The position numbers and the translations under genes were made by a program. This document shows positions 39,343 to 49,091 of a stretch of DNA of 64,000 bases, one piece after another. The DNA lies in assembly GCF_018446385.1 (NCBI RefSeq), contig NC_055989.1, positions 131,777,004 to 131,841,003 on the forward strand, read 5' to 3'. Each line of letters begins with the position of its first letter. Position 1 is the first letter of the stretch. Origin of the DNA: Zingiber officinale. Lineage: Eukaryota; Streptophyta; Magnoliopsida; Zingiberales; Zingiberaceae. The notes below the pieces were generated by a model. It was not told the DNA's origin, did no database searches, and saw only the letters and a program-made list of their open reading frames with translations.

Positions 39343-39533
39343 TGTATATGAATAAGGCTTGAATGTACAATAGGTTAGATAATAGATTTATCAATCAAGA
39401 ATTTTTTACTTGGGTTGAAGAGTTTGTAAACTTTTTAAGTCTCATCCAGAATGTTTGAATGATGTCAAGTTAAAGTATCATGTAATCACCGTAGATGTAG
39501 AAATACAACTTTTCTTGATGAGGATACAGTGAA
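39343..39533 (+). pseudogene. Fragment of CACTA transposase (transposase-associated domain)
   Basis: The plus strand gives MYNRLDNRF, INQEF, WVEEFVNF and SHPECLND, then, after a frameshift, CNHRRCRNTTFLDEDTV. This order matches the N-terminal transposase-associated domain of plant CACTA transposases, including its Cys-rich part. An in-frame TGA, the frameshift and truncation at 39533 show that it is dead. The Copia element entered just upstream of the likely start, and another repeat begins at 39534. Confidence 0.75.
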
Positions 39534-41940
39534 TGTTAGATCGATACTCACATGAACCAGGGGGGGGGTGAATCACGTGGTTTTTGAAAACTCGTTTTCT
39601 CGTTTTAAAATCAAAGTATACGTAGCGGAAATAAAAAAAAACAACACAAGAAAATATAAGCGGTTTTACTTGGTTCGGAGCCTTCGGCGACTCCTACTCC
39701 AGGACCTAGGTCCCACGGACATACCGATGGGTAAAACTAGTCAAGGTCTTCCCCTTTTTGATGCAATGACAACCTGGGTTAAGTTAGTAAAACATATGCA
39801 AATTAAGCACAAAAATGATTTTAAGAGAAAACAGTTTGAGACAATCATTTTTAGGGTTAAGTTATTACCCCTTTAACATTCATAAAAAAAAAAGAGTAAA
39901 TAAGTAAAACAATGCAAGGAGATTAAAGAAAACTTGTTCAATCTAATCGAAAAACAAAATTTACAAAACATTTGTAATTTTTTAACCAAAAAAAATAGCA
40001 AAATATTTTAAAGGAAAGCTTTTGAAAATTTATACTAAGTTTTGAAAGCTAACCTTTACACAGCTTACTTTAAAGTTTAAATAGCTATTAAGAAACTTTC
40101 AAAATAATTTTCAAGATCTATCAACTTTTCAAAATACTTTGGATAATAATTTTGAGCTTAGAAAATATTTGTAAGATGCTTTAAAATATGAATAAGTTTT
40201 AAGGAAATTTTAAAATAAGTTTTGCAAGAATGAAACTTTTCAAAAAATTTCAAGGATGAAATTTTTTCAAGAATGAAACTTTTAAAAGACTAGGTTTTGA
40301 AAGAATGAAACATTTTCAAAAACTATTCAAAAATATATTTAAAGTTGGTTTAAAAGTAGTTTATAAAAATTAAAACAGTTTTCAAAATAATTTTGCAAAA
40401 CATATGATTTGATAAGTATCAGAATTTTTCAAAACATGTGATTTTTCAAAATGTGTTAAGAATGATTTTCAAAGTAAGCATTTTGAAAAAGGGTTTTTAA
40501 AAACGTATTTTCAAAGGATGTGTAAACACTAAAAAATATTTTGAAAGTCGTTTTTAAATATTCTCCCCCTGAACTTGATATTATTTAAAAATAATCTGAT
40601 CAACTAAAAATTGTCCTGAAGTGTCTAACCGTTAGTTACTAACTAACTATCAGAGGATAACAGTGTTCACTTGGTTAGTCAGGTTAAGTGATTGTATCCA
40701 GTTAGTGTTTGACTAAAAGTGGATTACTTAACCCGATCACTATTCTGTTTGATATTTTGCACCCAAACTTTTATTGATGCACTGATATAAGTATCTTAAG
40801 TCTAGGCAAAGGACCTATACATCTCACGTTGTTCTAAGTTTGAAAATACACAATCAAGCTAGACCTATTATGTTTGTGAGATGCTCAAGTCCTAAATCTA
40901 TAAGAACATGTTTTCTATGGATTTTAATCTAGACTAAGGCAAAAATATATTTTGAAAAACTAAGAAAATTGGGAATTTAAAAAAATAAGAGTAACGATTT
41001 TTCCTTAAAATTTTCAAAGAAAGTAAAAGAAAACATAGTAGTCCTATTCTACCAAACATATTCCTAGTTGATCAAACAACCGAGGTAAAAAATGACAAAT
41101 AACATGTGTTTAAATATTTATAGAATCTAAAACATGCACTGTATAGCAAATAAAGTCAGAGTTGATCATCAGCTGGAGGTGGAGGCTGCTTAGGTGCTCG
41201 CACAGTCTGCAGGACCTGCTAAAAAGCAATGGTAATCTCCTCCCGAAGAGTAGAGAAGTCGGTAGTCATCTCTTCCCGAATAGTGCTAAATCCATCCGAG
41301 ACTGACTGCCGTAGCTGTGCGGAGGACTCCTCGAGTCGAGCCAGTAGGTCCTCGACAGATAGCGAGGTCAAGGGCTGGGTCGAGGTCGAGGTCGAGGTCG
41401 AGGTCGGAGTTAGAGGATATCCGAAGAGCTCCTCGACTGTGAATGCTGGCATCTCCTCGCTAGGTAACTCGTCCTCGTCCGTGCATGGTATATCTGGTTG
41501 TGGTCCCACTCTCCAAGCTAGTCTCCCCCCTGAGCAGTGACATCTATATGTACTAATGCAAACCGACGCTGACCAATCTTGTCATATGCGCTAAGGGGAG
41601 TGGTCGTATCTTGAGCCATGTCTACCTCTTGGCTAAGAATATATATGTTAAAATGTGGCAATATGGCATGTGAACTTGCAACCAGTGACGAGACTGGATG
41701 CATGGCTAACATTGTGGAATATGTGTAACACAATGTCAATGTCCAGGCGCTGGCATAGTGCATACAAAAAAAATAAATGGGATGGCCGCATCATCGCAAC
41801 ATCGTGCGATGTGATCGGCAGAATACAAGTAATTAGGACTCAATATAGGATATAGTCCTGGATCCTAAGAAAGAGTGACCTGAAATCTGTCATTGTAGGT
41901 AGTCTCTCCTTCCAAAAAAATACATATAGATACTATCTAA
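39534..41940 (-). mobile_element. Fragment of an LTR retrotransposon, SIRE-like 3' part (tentative)
   Basis: The plus strand begins TGTTAGATCGATACTCACATG, then a G9 run with GTGAATCACGTGG, a pattern seen at the U5 end of SIRE-like LTRs in reverse. At about 40560 the minus strand has TCAGGGGGAGA, like a polypurine tract. A long A/T-rich, AAAA/TTTT-rich segment lies between. No matching second end or target duplication was found, so the limits and the identity are uncertain. Confidence 0.4.
41219..41763 (-). CDS. Hypothetical minus-strand ORF remnants with a coiled-coil-like tail
   Basis: Two minus-strand frames, 41763-41518 and 41509-41219, adjoin. The first includes MAQDTTTPLSAYDKIGQRRF; the second has GPQPDIPC, an acidic segment, a Thr/Ser repeat coded by a GAGGTC-type microsatellite, and a heptad-like region (EDLLARLEESSAQLRQ). 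They may be two pieces of one protein broken by a frameshift at about 41515. The family is not recognised; the position inside a retroelement fragment suggests an element-encoded protein. Confidence 0.35.
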
Positions 41941-42600
41941 TGTTGGGGTTGCAAAGTTACAAACATACTCCCACATTGAAGACACATGGGAAAAATTATG
42001 AGTTTATAAGAGAAATATATCTCCATTGGCATGAGGCCTTTTGGGTAGAGTCCAAGAGCAAAACTGTGAGAGCTTAGACCCAAAGTGGACAATATCATGC
42101 AATTATGGAGATATCTAAATTTCTTACGATCCTACAATTGGTATCAGAGCCCGGACTACCAGAAGGTTTAACCGCCGACTGTGCACAAGTGCTATTGTTT
42201 GATTGAGTCATGTGGGTACAATATTGACCTTAAATAAATAAAGTAGGAGCTCCTATGTTCGGATCAAGAGAACCAGACATCAAGCAGGAAGTCCCAGTTG
42301 TGGCTAGGCAAGGAAGTCGTAGTAGGTCGGGTGGACCGAGGGGCAAGAAGACCTGGTGGGTCAAGGATCGGATGTGGAAGCCTGTGGTCCTTTGTTTGAG
42401 GGGAGATTGTTGGGGTTGCAAGGTTGCAAATATAGTCCCATATTGAAAATACATGGGAAAGATCATGTGTTTATAAGAGAAAGATATCTCTTGGCATGAG
42501 GCCTTTTGGGTAGAGCCCAAAAGCAAAACCATGAGAACTTAGGCCCAAAGTGGACAATATCATGTAATTATGGAAATATCTAAATTTCTTACGTAGTACA
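41941..42600 (+). mobile_element. TRIM (terminal-repeat retrotransposon in miniature)
   Basis: Two direct repeats of about 195 bp (41941-42136 and 42408-42600) start TGTTGGGGTTGCAA and end TACA. Directly after the left repeat is TGGTATCAGAGC (42139-42150), the initiator Met-tRNA primer-binding site. Directly before the right repeat is GAGGGGAGA, a polypurine tract. The internal part is only about 270 bp with no coding capacity. No clear target duplication was found. Whole length is 660 bp. Confidence 0.85.
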
Positions 42601-43559
42601 AAAATGGACATGCAGATCTCCTAAGTCCTAAGCTATTATATAATAAGGTGGGGGAAAAGTGAAAGTTCTTTCCACCAACTCTAAACAGTACTAGGTGAAG
42701 AAAGTCCTACTTAGATATTTAGATTTCAATGCAACATATGTGTGTTGCATCAGACTTGAACTGAGGAGATAGTTCATCATACATAAAGCATATGCAGCAA
42801 CAACGTTCACTCTCGAGGAATAGATGTCACGCCCACATCGTTTGGAGTCCCAAAAGACTGAGGATCCCGACAATACCCCTACCGAGTAGATCATTTATCT
42901 TAGCTTTTAATTTTTCTTTGTATTTCAATAAAAAATATTACTATTATTTTTTAAAAAATTATATGTCTCTCTAATTCTATTATAATTTTTCATGATGATT
43001 TTCAGATGTTGCATATTTCTATTGTTGTATCCAAATATCCACTAACTTGAAAGGTATATATTTTTAAATAACATCTACTGCTTTTGTTTCAGTTTACGAT
43101 ATTATGTCTTTTATAGGTTAACATCTCATTTTCATTATTGTATTCACAACTTATCAAATGATATTTCATGTAGGTTTGAAGATGGCTTTGTTTCTTATTT
43201 GATTAGGATGTATTGTATTGGATGATATAAACTTTATCTTGTATTTGATGACATAAATTTTGTCTTGTATTGGATGATCTACTATGGATTTTTTGTATTA
43301 GATATAAACCTGTATTTGAATTTAATATTATGTATTTATTGTGTATTTTAGTTCATATAGATTGTTGTGTTGTAATATTGTTGTGATGTGTTGTGAGTTT
43401 ATTGTGTTGTAATATTATTTTTGATGTGTTGTGAGTTTGTTGTGAGTTTTGTTATAATGTATTATGAGCTTATTATGAAAACTATAGTTTGTGATGATTG
43501 TAGTTGATTAGATTCGAATGTAAATAGGGGAAATGGGAAAAATAGAACGGTGAGGTTAT
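42601..43559. other. AT-rich interior of the CACTA element
   Basis: No coding frame is recognised. Repeats of a GATATAAACTTTATCTTGTATTGGATG kind occur at about 43200-43330. The stretch leads into the subterminal repeats of the right end. Confidence 0.4.
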
Positions 43560-44562
43560 TCTGCAAGGAACATTAGCGATAGAATATTGAATTATCCATC
43601 GCAATATTAATGATGGATAAATTAAGACCGATGATTCAATATGCCTTCGTAATTCTAATTGTTAAGCCAAAATACACTTCAGGTATTAGTGATTAACGAT
43701 AAAAATTTATTTTCCGTCGCTATTATCTCAACAAAAATTCTATTCCGTTTGACTATCAACAACGAATATTTACGTCGTTAATTATAGCAACGGATAATAA
43801 ATATCTGTCGCTAGAACATCAATGATGGACAACTAAGCGACAGTACGTATTCTATCGCTTATCCATCGCTACAGACAAATAGTAACGAATTGGCAACACT
43901 GAATGATTCTGTCGTTAAATGGTGCCTTTTTTGTAATGATAGCCTTAGCAATTGGTTTATTCCTCCTCCATATTGATATTGAGAACCATAATTGCCTATG
44001 ATCATAGGGTTGTATCCTCTACCAGGAGCTTCCATTGTTGGTTGTGGAGGCAATCCTTGGTTCATTCCCATGTTTCATGGCCATCCCAGTCAATGGACCA
44101 GCTTTGCATTCGCATTCCCATTCCCATTCCCATTGCGAAACTCATGTGAGGGCCAACCATAGTGTTGGAAGGGGCTGTGAGAACACTTGCACCAATCGCC
44201 CAATACCAGAACCGGATCCCATAGCTTTGTTCATGGTGGTGATGGAAAGTGGAGCAGCAGAAGTCTTCTTCTCTTTTGTCCATTTATCTTTTCAGTTTAT
44301 CGAATCAAAATCTACATCGATATCCGCATGAGGATTGATTTTAGCTGCAAAAGGGCGAGGGACAAAATGAGGCTCAACAAAGATTATCAATATTCAAGGA
44401 GTCTGGGTACTTCATCAAACTGTTGGAAAATCTCGAGATATGGAGAAATTTGTTCAATTGAAATTACTCGAATTCAATTTCAAACTTATCTATTGAGAAT
44501 ACTAGAGCTTATAATCTCAAGCAGTTAAACAAAGAAAGATGGGCTACTTGAAATGACTGAGC

Positions 44563-44710
44563 TATCTTATACGATTGAGTTGCAGAGTTAGCTGAGCTGC
44601 CAAGTTGGAGTTGAAAGTCAGTCGAGTTACCGAGTTGGAGTTGGAAGTCAATCGAGTTATCGAGTTGCAGAGTCGGTCAAGCTATCGAGCCACAGAGTTA
44701 CAAAGTACTT
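44563..44710. repeat. Degenerate tandem repeat in the pseudogene intron
   Basis: Imperfect units of the type GAGTTACCGAGTTGGAGTTG recur four to five times. Confidence 0.6.
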
Positions 44711-45988
44711 GGGAAGTAATTTCGAGTCCGAATGAGTTTCCGAATGCTCGAAAATAGAGAAGTTGAGGTCTGCGTTCAACTCAGTTTCCTTAAAATAGAT
44801 TCGTCCCTTCAGCTATGCTTTGAGATTATTAAGGGCGTTTGTTTCCCAGGAAACAATGACAAAACCACAATCACGACCAAGCACGGGTCAATTGTAGAAA
44901 ACTAAGAAAGTACATGAATGCTATCATGGATAGAGCTGTAAAGTGGGTGTACGACAGAGAGAAAGAATGGGAAACGAAAGTGGAGGAGTTTCTTTACTTC
45001 TGTATTTTATTTTCATGTACAACTTGCCCAGGATCACATACTCCTTATACAGGAGCACCCACCCTTGGTACTGTTAAATGGCCGAGTAAAGGCCATTTAT
45101 CACCCGGATCGAAACTTCAGCAGTCGACTTTCACTCGGCGATTATAGATTCTTACACTAATCACTCATTAAAACATTCGTTTATGCATCGGCAACAAGCA
45201 AAAGAATTATTCACATGGCAAAATATTGATTGTTCCACTTTAGCAAATTTTATCCCAAACTGTACAACATTCGATGCGTGTAGGTCGGGCACGCACACAA
45301 ATTAATTAACAGACCAGTCCGGCATTCAACACGCGTAGGTCATGCTCACACATAAGTCAACTTAGTTCAATACAATTCGAGTCCTAGATTTGCAACCCTT
45401 ACAGACTCAAGTGTGTGAGAGAGTTTTTCTTCATGTATTTGTTCACAATATCAATTCTTGTAAATCAATATAAATCAACTAAAATGCCTTAAACTTTTCA
45501 ATACGAAACTGAAATCTCATTCAGAAATCTCCTTTCTTTCCACCTCTTTTCATTCACATTTCCAACACAAACATACAACACAGTTATTGCATTTAATTCG
45601 TAGAGTTTGCATGGACAAATTCAAAAAAAAAAAGACCAAGAGCTCAATCACTTATGTCCAGATATATTCAGATTGACTAGCCCCTTACTCAATGTCTACC
45701 CAAACTGTAGATCTAGTTTCGAACCTGTCCTTCGTGTTGGTGCAACCTTAGGTCAAGGTTGACCTGGTTGACCCGACTCGAGTTGACTTGACTCGAGTTG
45801 TATTTTGATGTTTGACTTGGGAAGATTGTTGATGTAACCTTAGGTCAAGATTGATCTAGTTGAGTTGTATATTGATGTTTGTCGAGAAGAGAGTTCTATT
45901 CTTGATGTTTGACAAGAATAGATGTTTGGGAAATTGTTGGTGCAACCATAGGTCAAGGTTGACCTGGTTGACCTGATTCGGGAAAAGT

Positions 45989-46598
45989 CCAAGCAGAGAG
46001 CTTGGCACGCGAAAAGTCCAAGTATGGAGACTTGGCACTGGAAAAGTCCAAGTACGGAGACTTGGCACGGGGAAAGTCCAAACAGAGAGTTTGGCGCAGG
46101 GGAAAGACCTAGTGAGTGAAGCTAGGCAGTTTGGAAATCCTGGTGAGTGAAGCCAGGTGAAAGTCCTGGTGAGTGAAGCCAGGCAAGGGAAAGACCTAGT
46201 GAGTGAGGCTAGGCAGTTTGGAAATCCTGGTGAGTGAAGCCAGGTGAAAGTCTTGGTGAGTGAAGCCAGGAGTGGGAAAGTCCTGGTGAGTGAAGCCGGG
46301 CAGTTGTGGAAATCCTGGTGAGTGAAGCCAGGTGAAAACCCTAGTGAGTGAAGCTAGGTGAAAGTCCTGGTGAGTGAAGCCGGGCAAGGGAAAATCCAGA
46401 TGGATCAAGGGTGATCGGACATCTGGTGATGGGAAGTCCAAGTAGGTCATAGGAGTGATCGGATACTTGGTACGGAGAGAAAAGTCTAAGTGGGTAAAAG
46501 GGATTGACCGGACACTTAGCGGGGAGTCCTAGCAGGTCAAGGGAGTGACCGGATGCTAGGCGCAATGTACCAACAGGTCAAGATTGACCGGATGTTGG
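45989..46598. repeat. Hairpin array A: about 19 short stem-loops with changing stems
   Basis: Units of the form GAAAGTCC-stem-loop-stem repeat every 25-60 bases. Stems include CCAAGC/GCTTGG, CCAAGT/ACTTGG, CCAAAC/GTTTGG, CCTAG/CTAGG, CCTGG/CCAGG, CCAGAT/ATCTGG, CTAAGT/ACTTAG, CCTAGC/GCTAGG and CCAAC/GTTGG. Loops are short (AGAGA, TGAGTGAAG) in the first 14 and longer (with GTGATCGGA or TTGACCGGA) in the last five. Units with CCTGG/CCGGG or CTTGG/CCAGG still pair if G-T is allowed. Confidence 0.9.
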
Positions 46599-46628
46599 TT
46601 TGGACTTGGTTTGGGCAAAAACCGAGCT

Positions 46629-47000
46629 CTGGATCGATCAGTGGATCGATCCAGTGATACACTGGGTTATCTGATCGGTCTGGTGACCGATCAGTAACCA
46701 AACAGTATGCTACTGTATGTTATCTGATCGGTCTGCAGACCGATCAGAAAGCGAACAGAAGGCAAAGAGAAAAGGAGGGGATCGGTCTGTGGACCGATCC
46801 ACATGCACCCTGATCGGTCCACAGACCGATCAGGAGACGATCAGAGAACTTGGGCGAGTTCTCTGTGAAGAGTGATGATTGGTCTGGGGACCGATCAGGA
46901 CAGGTCCTGATCGGTCCCCAAGACCGATCAGAGAGGATCTGGACCGATCAGGCTGAAGCCTGATCGGTCCACGCACTAGCCGTTGCGACACAACGGCTAG
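46629..47000. repeat. Hairpin array B: GATCGGTC/GACCGATC palindromes
   Basis: About eleven back-to-back inverted repeats. They include a 24-base perfect palindrome at 46724-46747, stems of 10-11 bp at 46671-46694 and 46809-46834, a 14-bp stem with a TGAA loop at 46940-46971, and CTAGCCGTTG/CAACGGCTAG with a 5-base loop at 46976-47000. Confidence 0.9.
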
Positions 47001-47621
47001 ATTCTGTGTCTTCTTCGCAGGTGCAGGTATAAGACCTCTAAAGTAGACGAAGGAAAAAAGAACTCTCTTCCTCACGAGACTGTGATTTGAGCTTTGCTGA
47101 GCTTTTTGTTTCTGAAGCTTCGTGTGAGCTTCCCCGGCTGGTCAGCTGCTGCTGTTCTTCCGTGAAGTTGCTGCTTCGTCAACGGAAACCAGTCGAAGGC
47201 AAGCAAGGTGTTTTACATTCATATTGTCTGTATTTCTTGCTGTATTTCTGTACTTCATTCTTGCTGTTGCAAGAGATATTGTGGTGAGGTTTCTCCACCC
47301 AGAAGGAGTTCTTATTAGCCGGTTTTCCGGGGACTCATCCACCGACGGATTGATAGGCTTCGTCCACCTTACGGACACGCCGAGGAGTAGGAGTTTATCT
47401 CCGAACCTCGTTACATCGACGAGTTTGAGGTTTGATCTTTCCGCTTTCGTTTCTATTCGTTTTATTTCCGCTGCGCTAACTCTAATTGTAGAAAGAAACG
47501 AGAATTTGGGGTCGGCTATTCACACCCCCCCTCTCTAGCCGCGTACAAAGGATCCCAACAAGTTGTATCAGAGCGAGGTCGCTCTTCGCCGGATTAACAC
47601 CCGAGGGAGCACAAGCTAGAG

Positions 47622-49091
47622 ATGGATCAACTCGGAGAGGACATCACGATTCCACCCTTCTACGATTGCGACGACTTCGCGTTTTGGAAGGTAAGAATGA
47701 AATATTTTCTTATGACTAATCTTGAGAATTGGAGGTGTGTGCAAGTAGGTTTCACTCCTCCGGAGGATGAAGAAGGAAAACCTCTCAAGAAGAAGAGGTG
47801 GACGAAGGAGCAAATCCACAAATCAACCATCAACGATGAGGTAACGAAAATCATTGAATTTTCTTTACCTAATGATGTTTTGTGTAGGATAGGTGGGTAT
47901 AACGATGCCAATGAGTTGTGGAATAACTTGGCAAAGCTCCATGAGGAGAACTCCACTTCAAGTCATGAAGAGGAGTCAAGTGAGCCAAGGAGCTCATTTC
48001 ATGAAGGAATGGATTTAGAAGTTGAGGGCCACTCAACATCTAAAGAAGAAGAGGAGGAGAGTTCTTCTTCAAGTTCGGAGCAAGAAGAAGAAGAAGCGTC
48101 TACCTCCGGAAGGGATGAAGAAGAGATCTTTCATTCACCCTCAAACCTAGGTAACTCAAGCATTTTAATTTCTAGCAAATTATACATAATGTGCTTTGAG
48201 TGTAGGGAGTATGGACATTACAAGAGTAAATGTCCAAAGAGAGTTAGAAAGACTCCACCGGCGCCAAAGGTCAAGGAAGCCGGAGTCCCAACACGCAAGG
48301 GCAAGGAGCACGTGGTGTGCTTCCAATGCAAGCGAAGGGGACATTATCGGAGCCAATGTCCGAGAGGGAGGCAATCTCACAAGGACAAGAGATCGAGCAC
48401 ATGTATAGGGGGAGCTAGGGCAAACCCTAAGGTAATCTCTAAGGCACATTCTTGCAATTCTAGTAGGATGCATGCTAGTAGCCTTATTGCTATTGTCAAG
48501 AATGATAAGCATGTTAATTATAGAAATCGATACACATGCTTAGGTGCCAAACATGTGAGCCTAGATAAGGATAACACTAGGAAAGCCAACCCTAGAATTA
48601 GCCCATCTAAGGCTAAGGAAAACCTAGGTAGGAATCCAAAATCATCTAGACATATGCCTAGGAATACCTCAAAGAAAAATGATAAATTAAAGCTTGAGGT
48701 ATTAGAGAAAGAAAATCAAGTCTTGAGGTCAAGACTTGACTCTCTAGAAAAGGCTCTTGAGAATTTGACTCTAGGGCCTAGGAGTCAAAAACCCAAGTCC
48801 AAGGACAAGAAAGGTTTGGGTCACAAACCTAATTCCCAAATGGTCAAGCCCACTTACCACAATGTTCCATTCGATTATGGAACAAAACCTAGGGCTAGGA
48901 AGACCATTACCAAGGTTACAAGGGGAGTCACCCCTATAGTTGACCTTGACGAGACCCAAACGACCAAGGCTTCAAAGCCTAAGAGGGTCATTAGGAGGGT
49001 TGCTAGGGAAGTCATCCCTAGTGAATATTTAGTGAACCCAATGAGCTCAAATAGGTATTGGGTTCCTAGGAGCATCTTCTCTACCCCATAA
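47622..49091 (+). CDS. Gag-like protein of the non-autonomous element
   Basis: An open frame of 489 residues begins 60 bases after the primer-binding site. The N-terminus (PPFYDCDDFAFWKVRMKYFL) matches the gag N-terminal region of Copia/SIRE polyproteins. An acidic Ser/Glu tract lies at about residues 118-170. Two CCHC zinc knuckles follow: CFECREYGHYKSKC at about residue 191 and CFQCKRRGHYRSQC at about residue 233, both suited to binding element RNA. A heptad-like coiled coil (EKENQVLRSRLDSLEKALENL) is near residue 360. The end, SSNRYWVPRS, is where protease and integrase would begin in a full element, but a stop follows. The frame has no lesion, which suggests recent activity or selection. 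It is a structural protein, not an enzyme. Confidence 0.9.
   Translation: MDQLGEDITIPPFYDCDDFAFWKVRMKYFLMTNLENWRCVQVGFTPPEDEEGKPLKKKRWTKEQIHKSTINDEVTKIIEFSLPNDVLCRIGGYNDANELWNNLAKLHEENSTSSHEEESSEPRSSFHEGMDLEVEGHSTSKEEEEESSSSSSEQEEEEASTSGRDEEEIFHSPSNLGNSSILISSKLYIMCFECREYGHYKSKCPKRVRKTPPAPKVKEAGVPTRKGKEHVVCFQCKRRGHYRSQCPRGRQSHKDKRSSTCIGGARANPKVISKAHSCNSSRMHASSLIAIVKNDKHVNYRNRYTCLGAKHVSLDKDNTRKANPRISPSKAKENLGRNPKSSRHMPRNTSKKNDKLKLEVLEKENQVLRSRLDSLEKALENLTLGPRSQKPKSKDKKGLGHKPNSQMVKPTYHNVPFDYGTKPRARKTITKVTRGVTPIVDLDETQTTKASKPKRVIRRVAREVIPSEYLVNPMSSNRYWVPRSIFSTP

Larger units (their letters stand above)
25245..43938 (+). mobile_element. CACTA (En/Spm) transposon, degraded and filled with later insertions
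   Basis: The left end reads CACTACAAGAAAAAACACAC, the standard CACTA terminus. The right end, on the other strand, reads CATTACAAAAAAGGCACC, a related but mutated terminus. The 3-bp duplication ATA lies at 25242-25244 and 43939-43941, as expected of this superfamily. Both ends carry degenerate subterminal motifs of the GTCGCTA/CGTTGCTA kind, dense at 43560-43930. A fragment of the transposase-associated domain lies at 39343-39533, plus strand. Most of the 18.7 kb is a 13.3-kb Copia insertion; a further LTR-element fragment and a TRIM lie to its right. The remaining CACTA sequence is a few kilobases and cannot code for a full transposase. Confidence 0.75.
45735..47560 (+). repeat. 5' LTR of the gag-only element, hairpin-rich
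   Basis: It begins with three tandem copies of the LTR terminus (45735, 45827, 45935). About 30 short hairpins follow at 45989-47000, then the conserved segment to the end. CCCCCCCTCTCTAGCCGCG near the end is the usual SIRE-type U5 signature. Confidence 0.92.

Noticed and set aside
40645-40665. GATAACA followed by GTGTT as the right end and target duplication of the repeat starting at 39534
   Set aside because: The left flank is GTGAA, so the duplication would have two mismatches out of five; not good enough to set a boundary.
44914-45147. 77-codon plus-strand ORF
   Set aside because: Falls inside the intron of the EPSIN-like pseudogene and shows no domain.
45645-45665. U12-type AT-AC intron in the EPSIN-like pseudogene
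   Set aside because: The sequence ATAAGTG does not resemble the strict U12 donor ATATCCTT, and the acceptor is AG; a mutated GT donor explains it better.
45989-46598. CRISPR-like regular array
   Set aside because: Repeats are imperfect, their stems vary, there are no unique spacers, and the array lies in a plant LTR.
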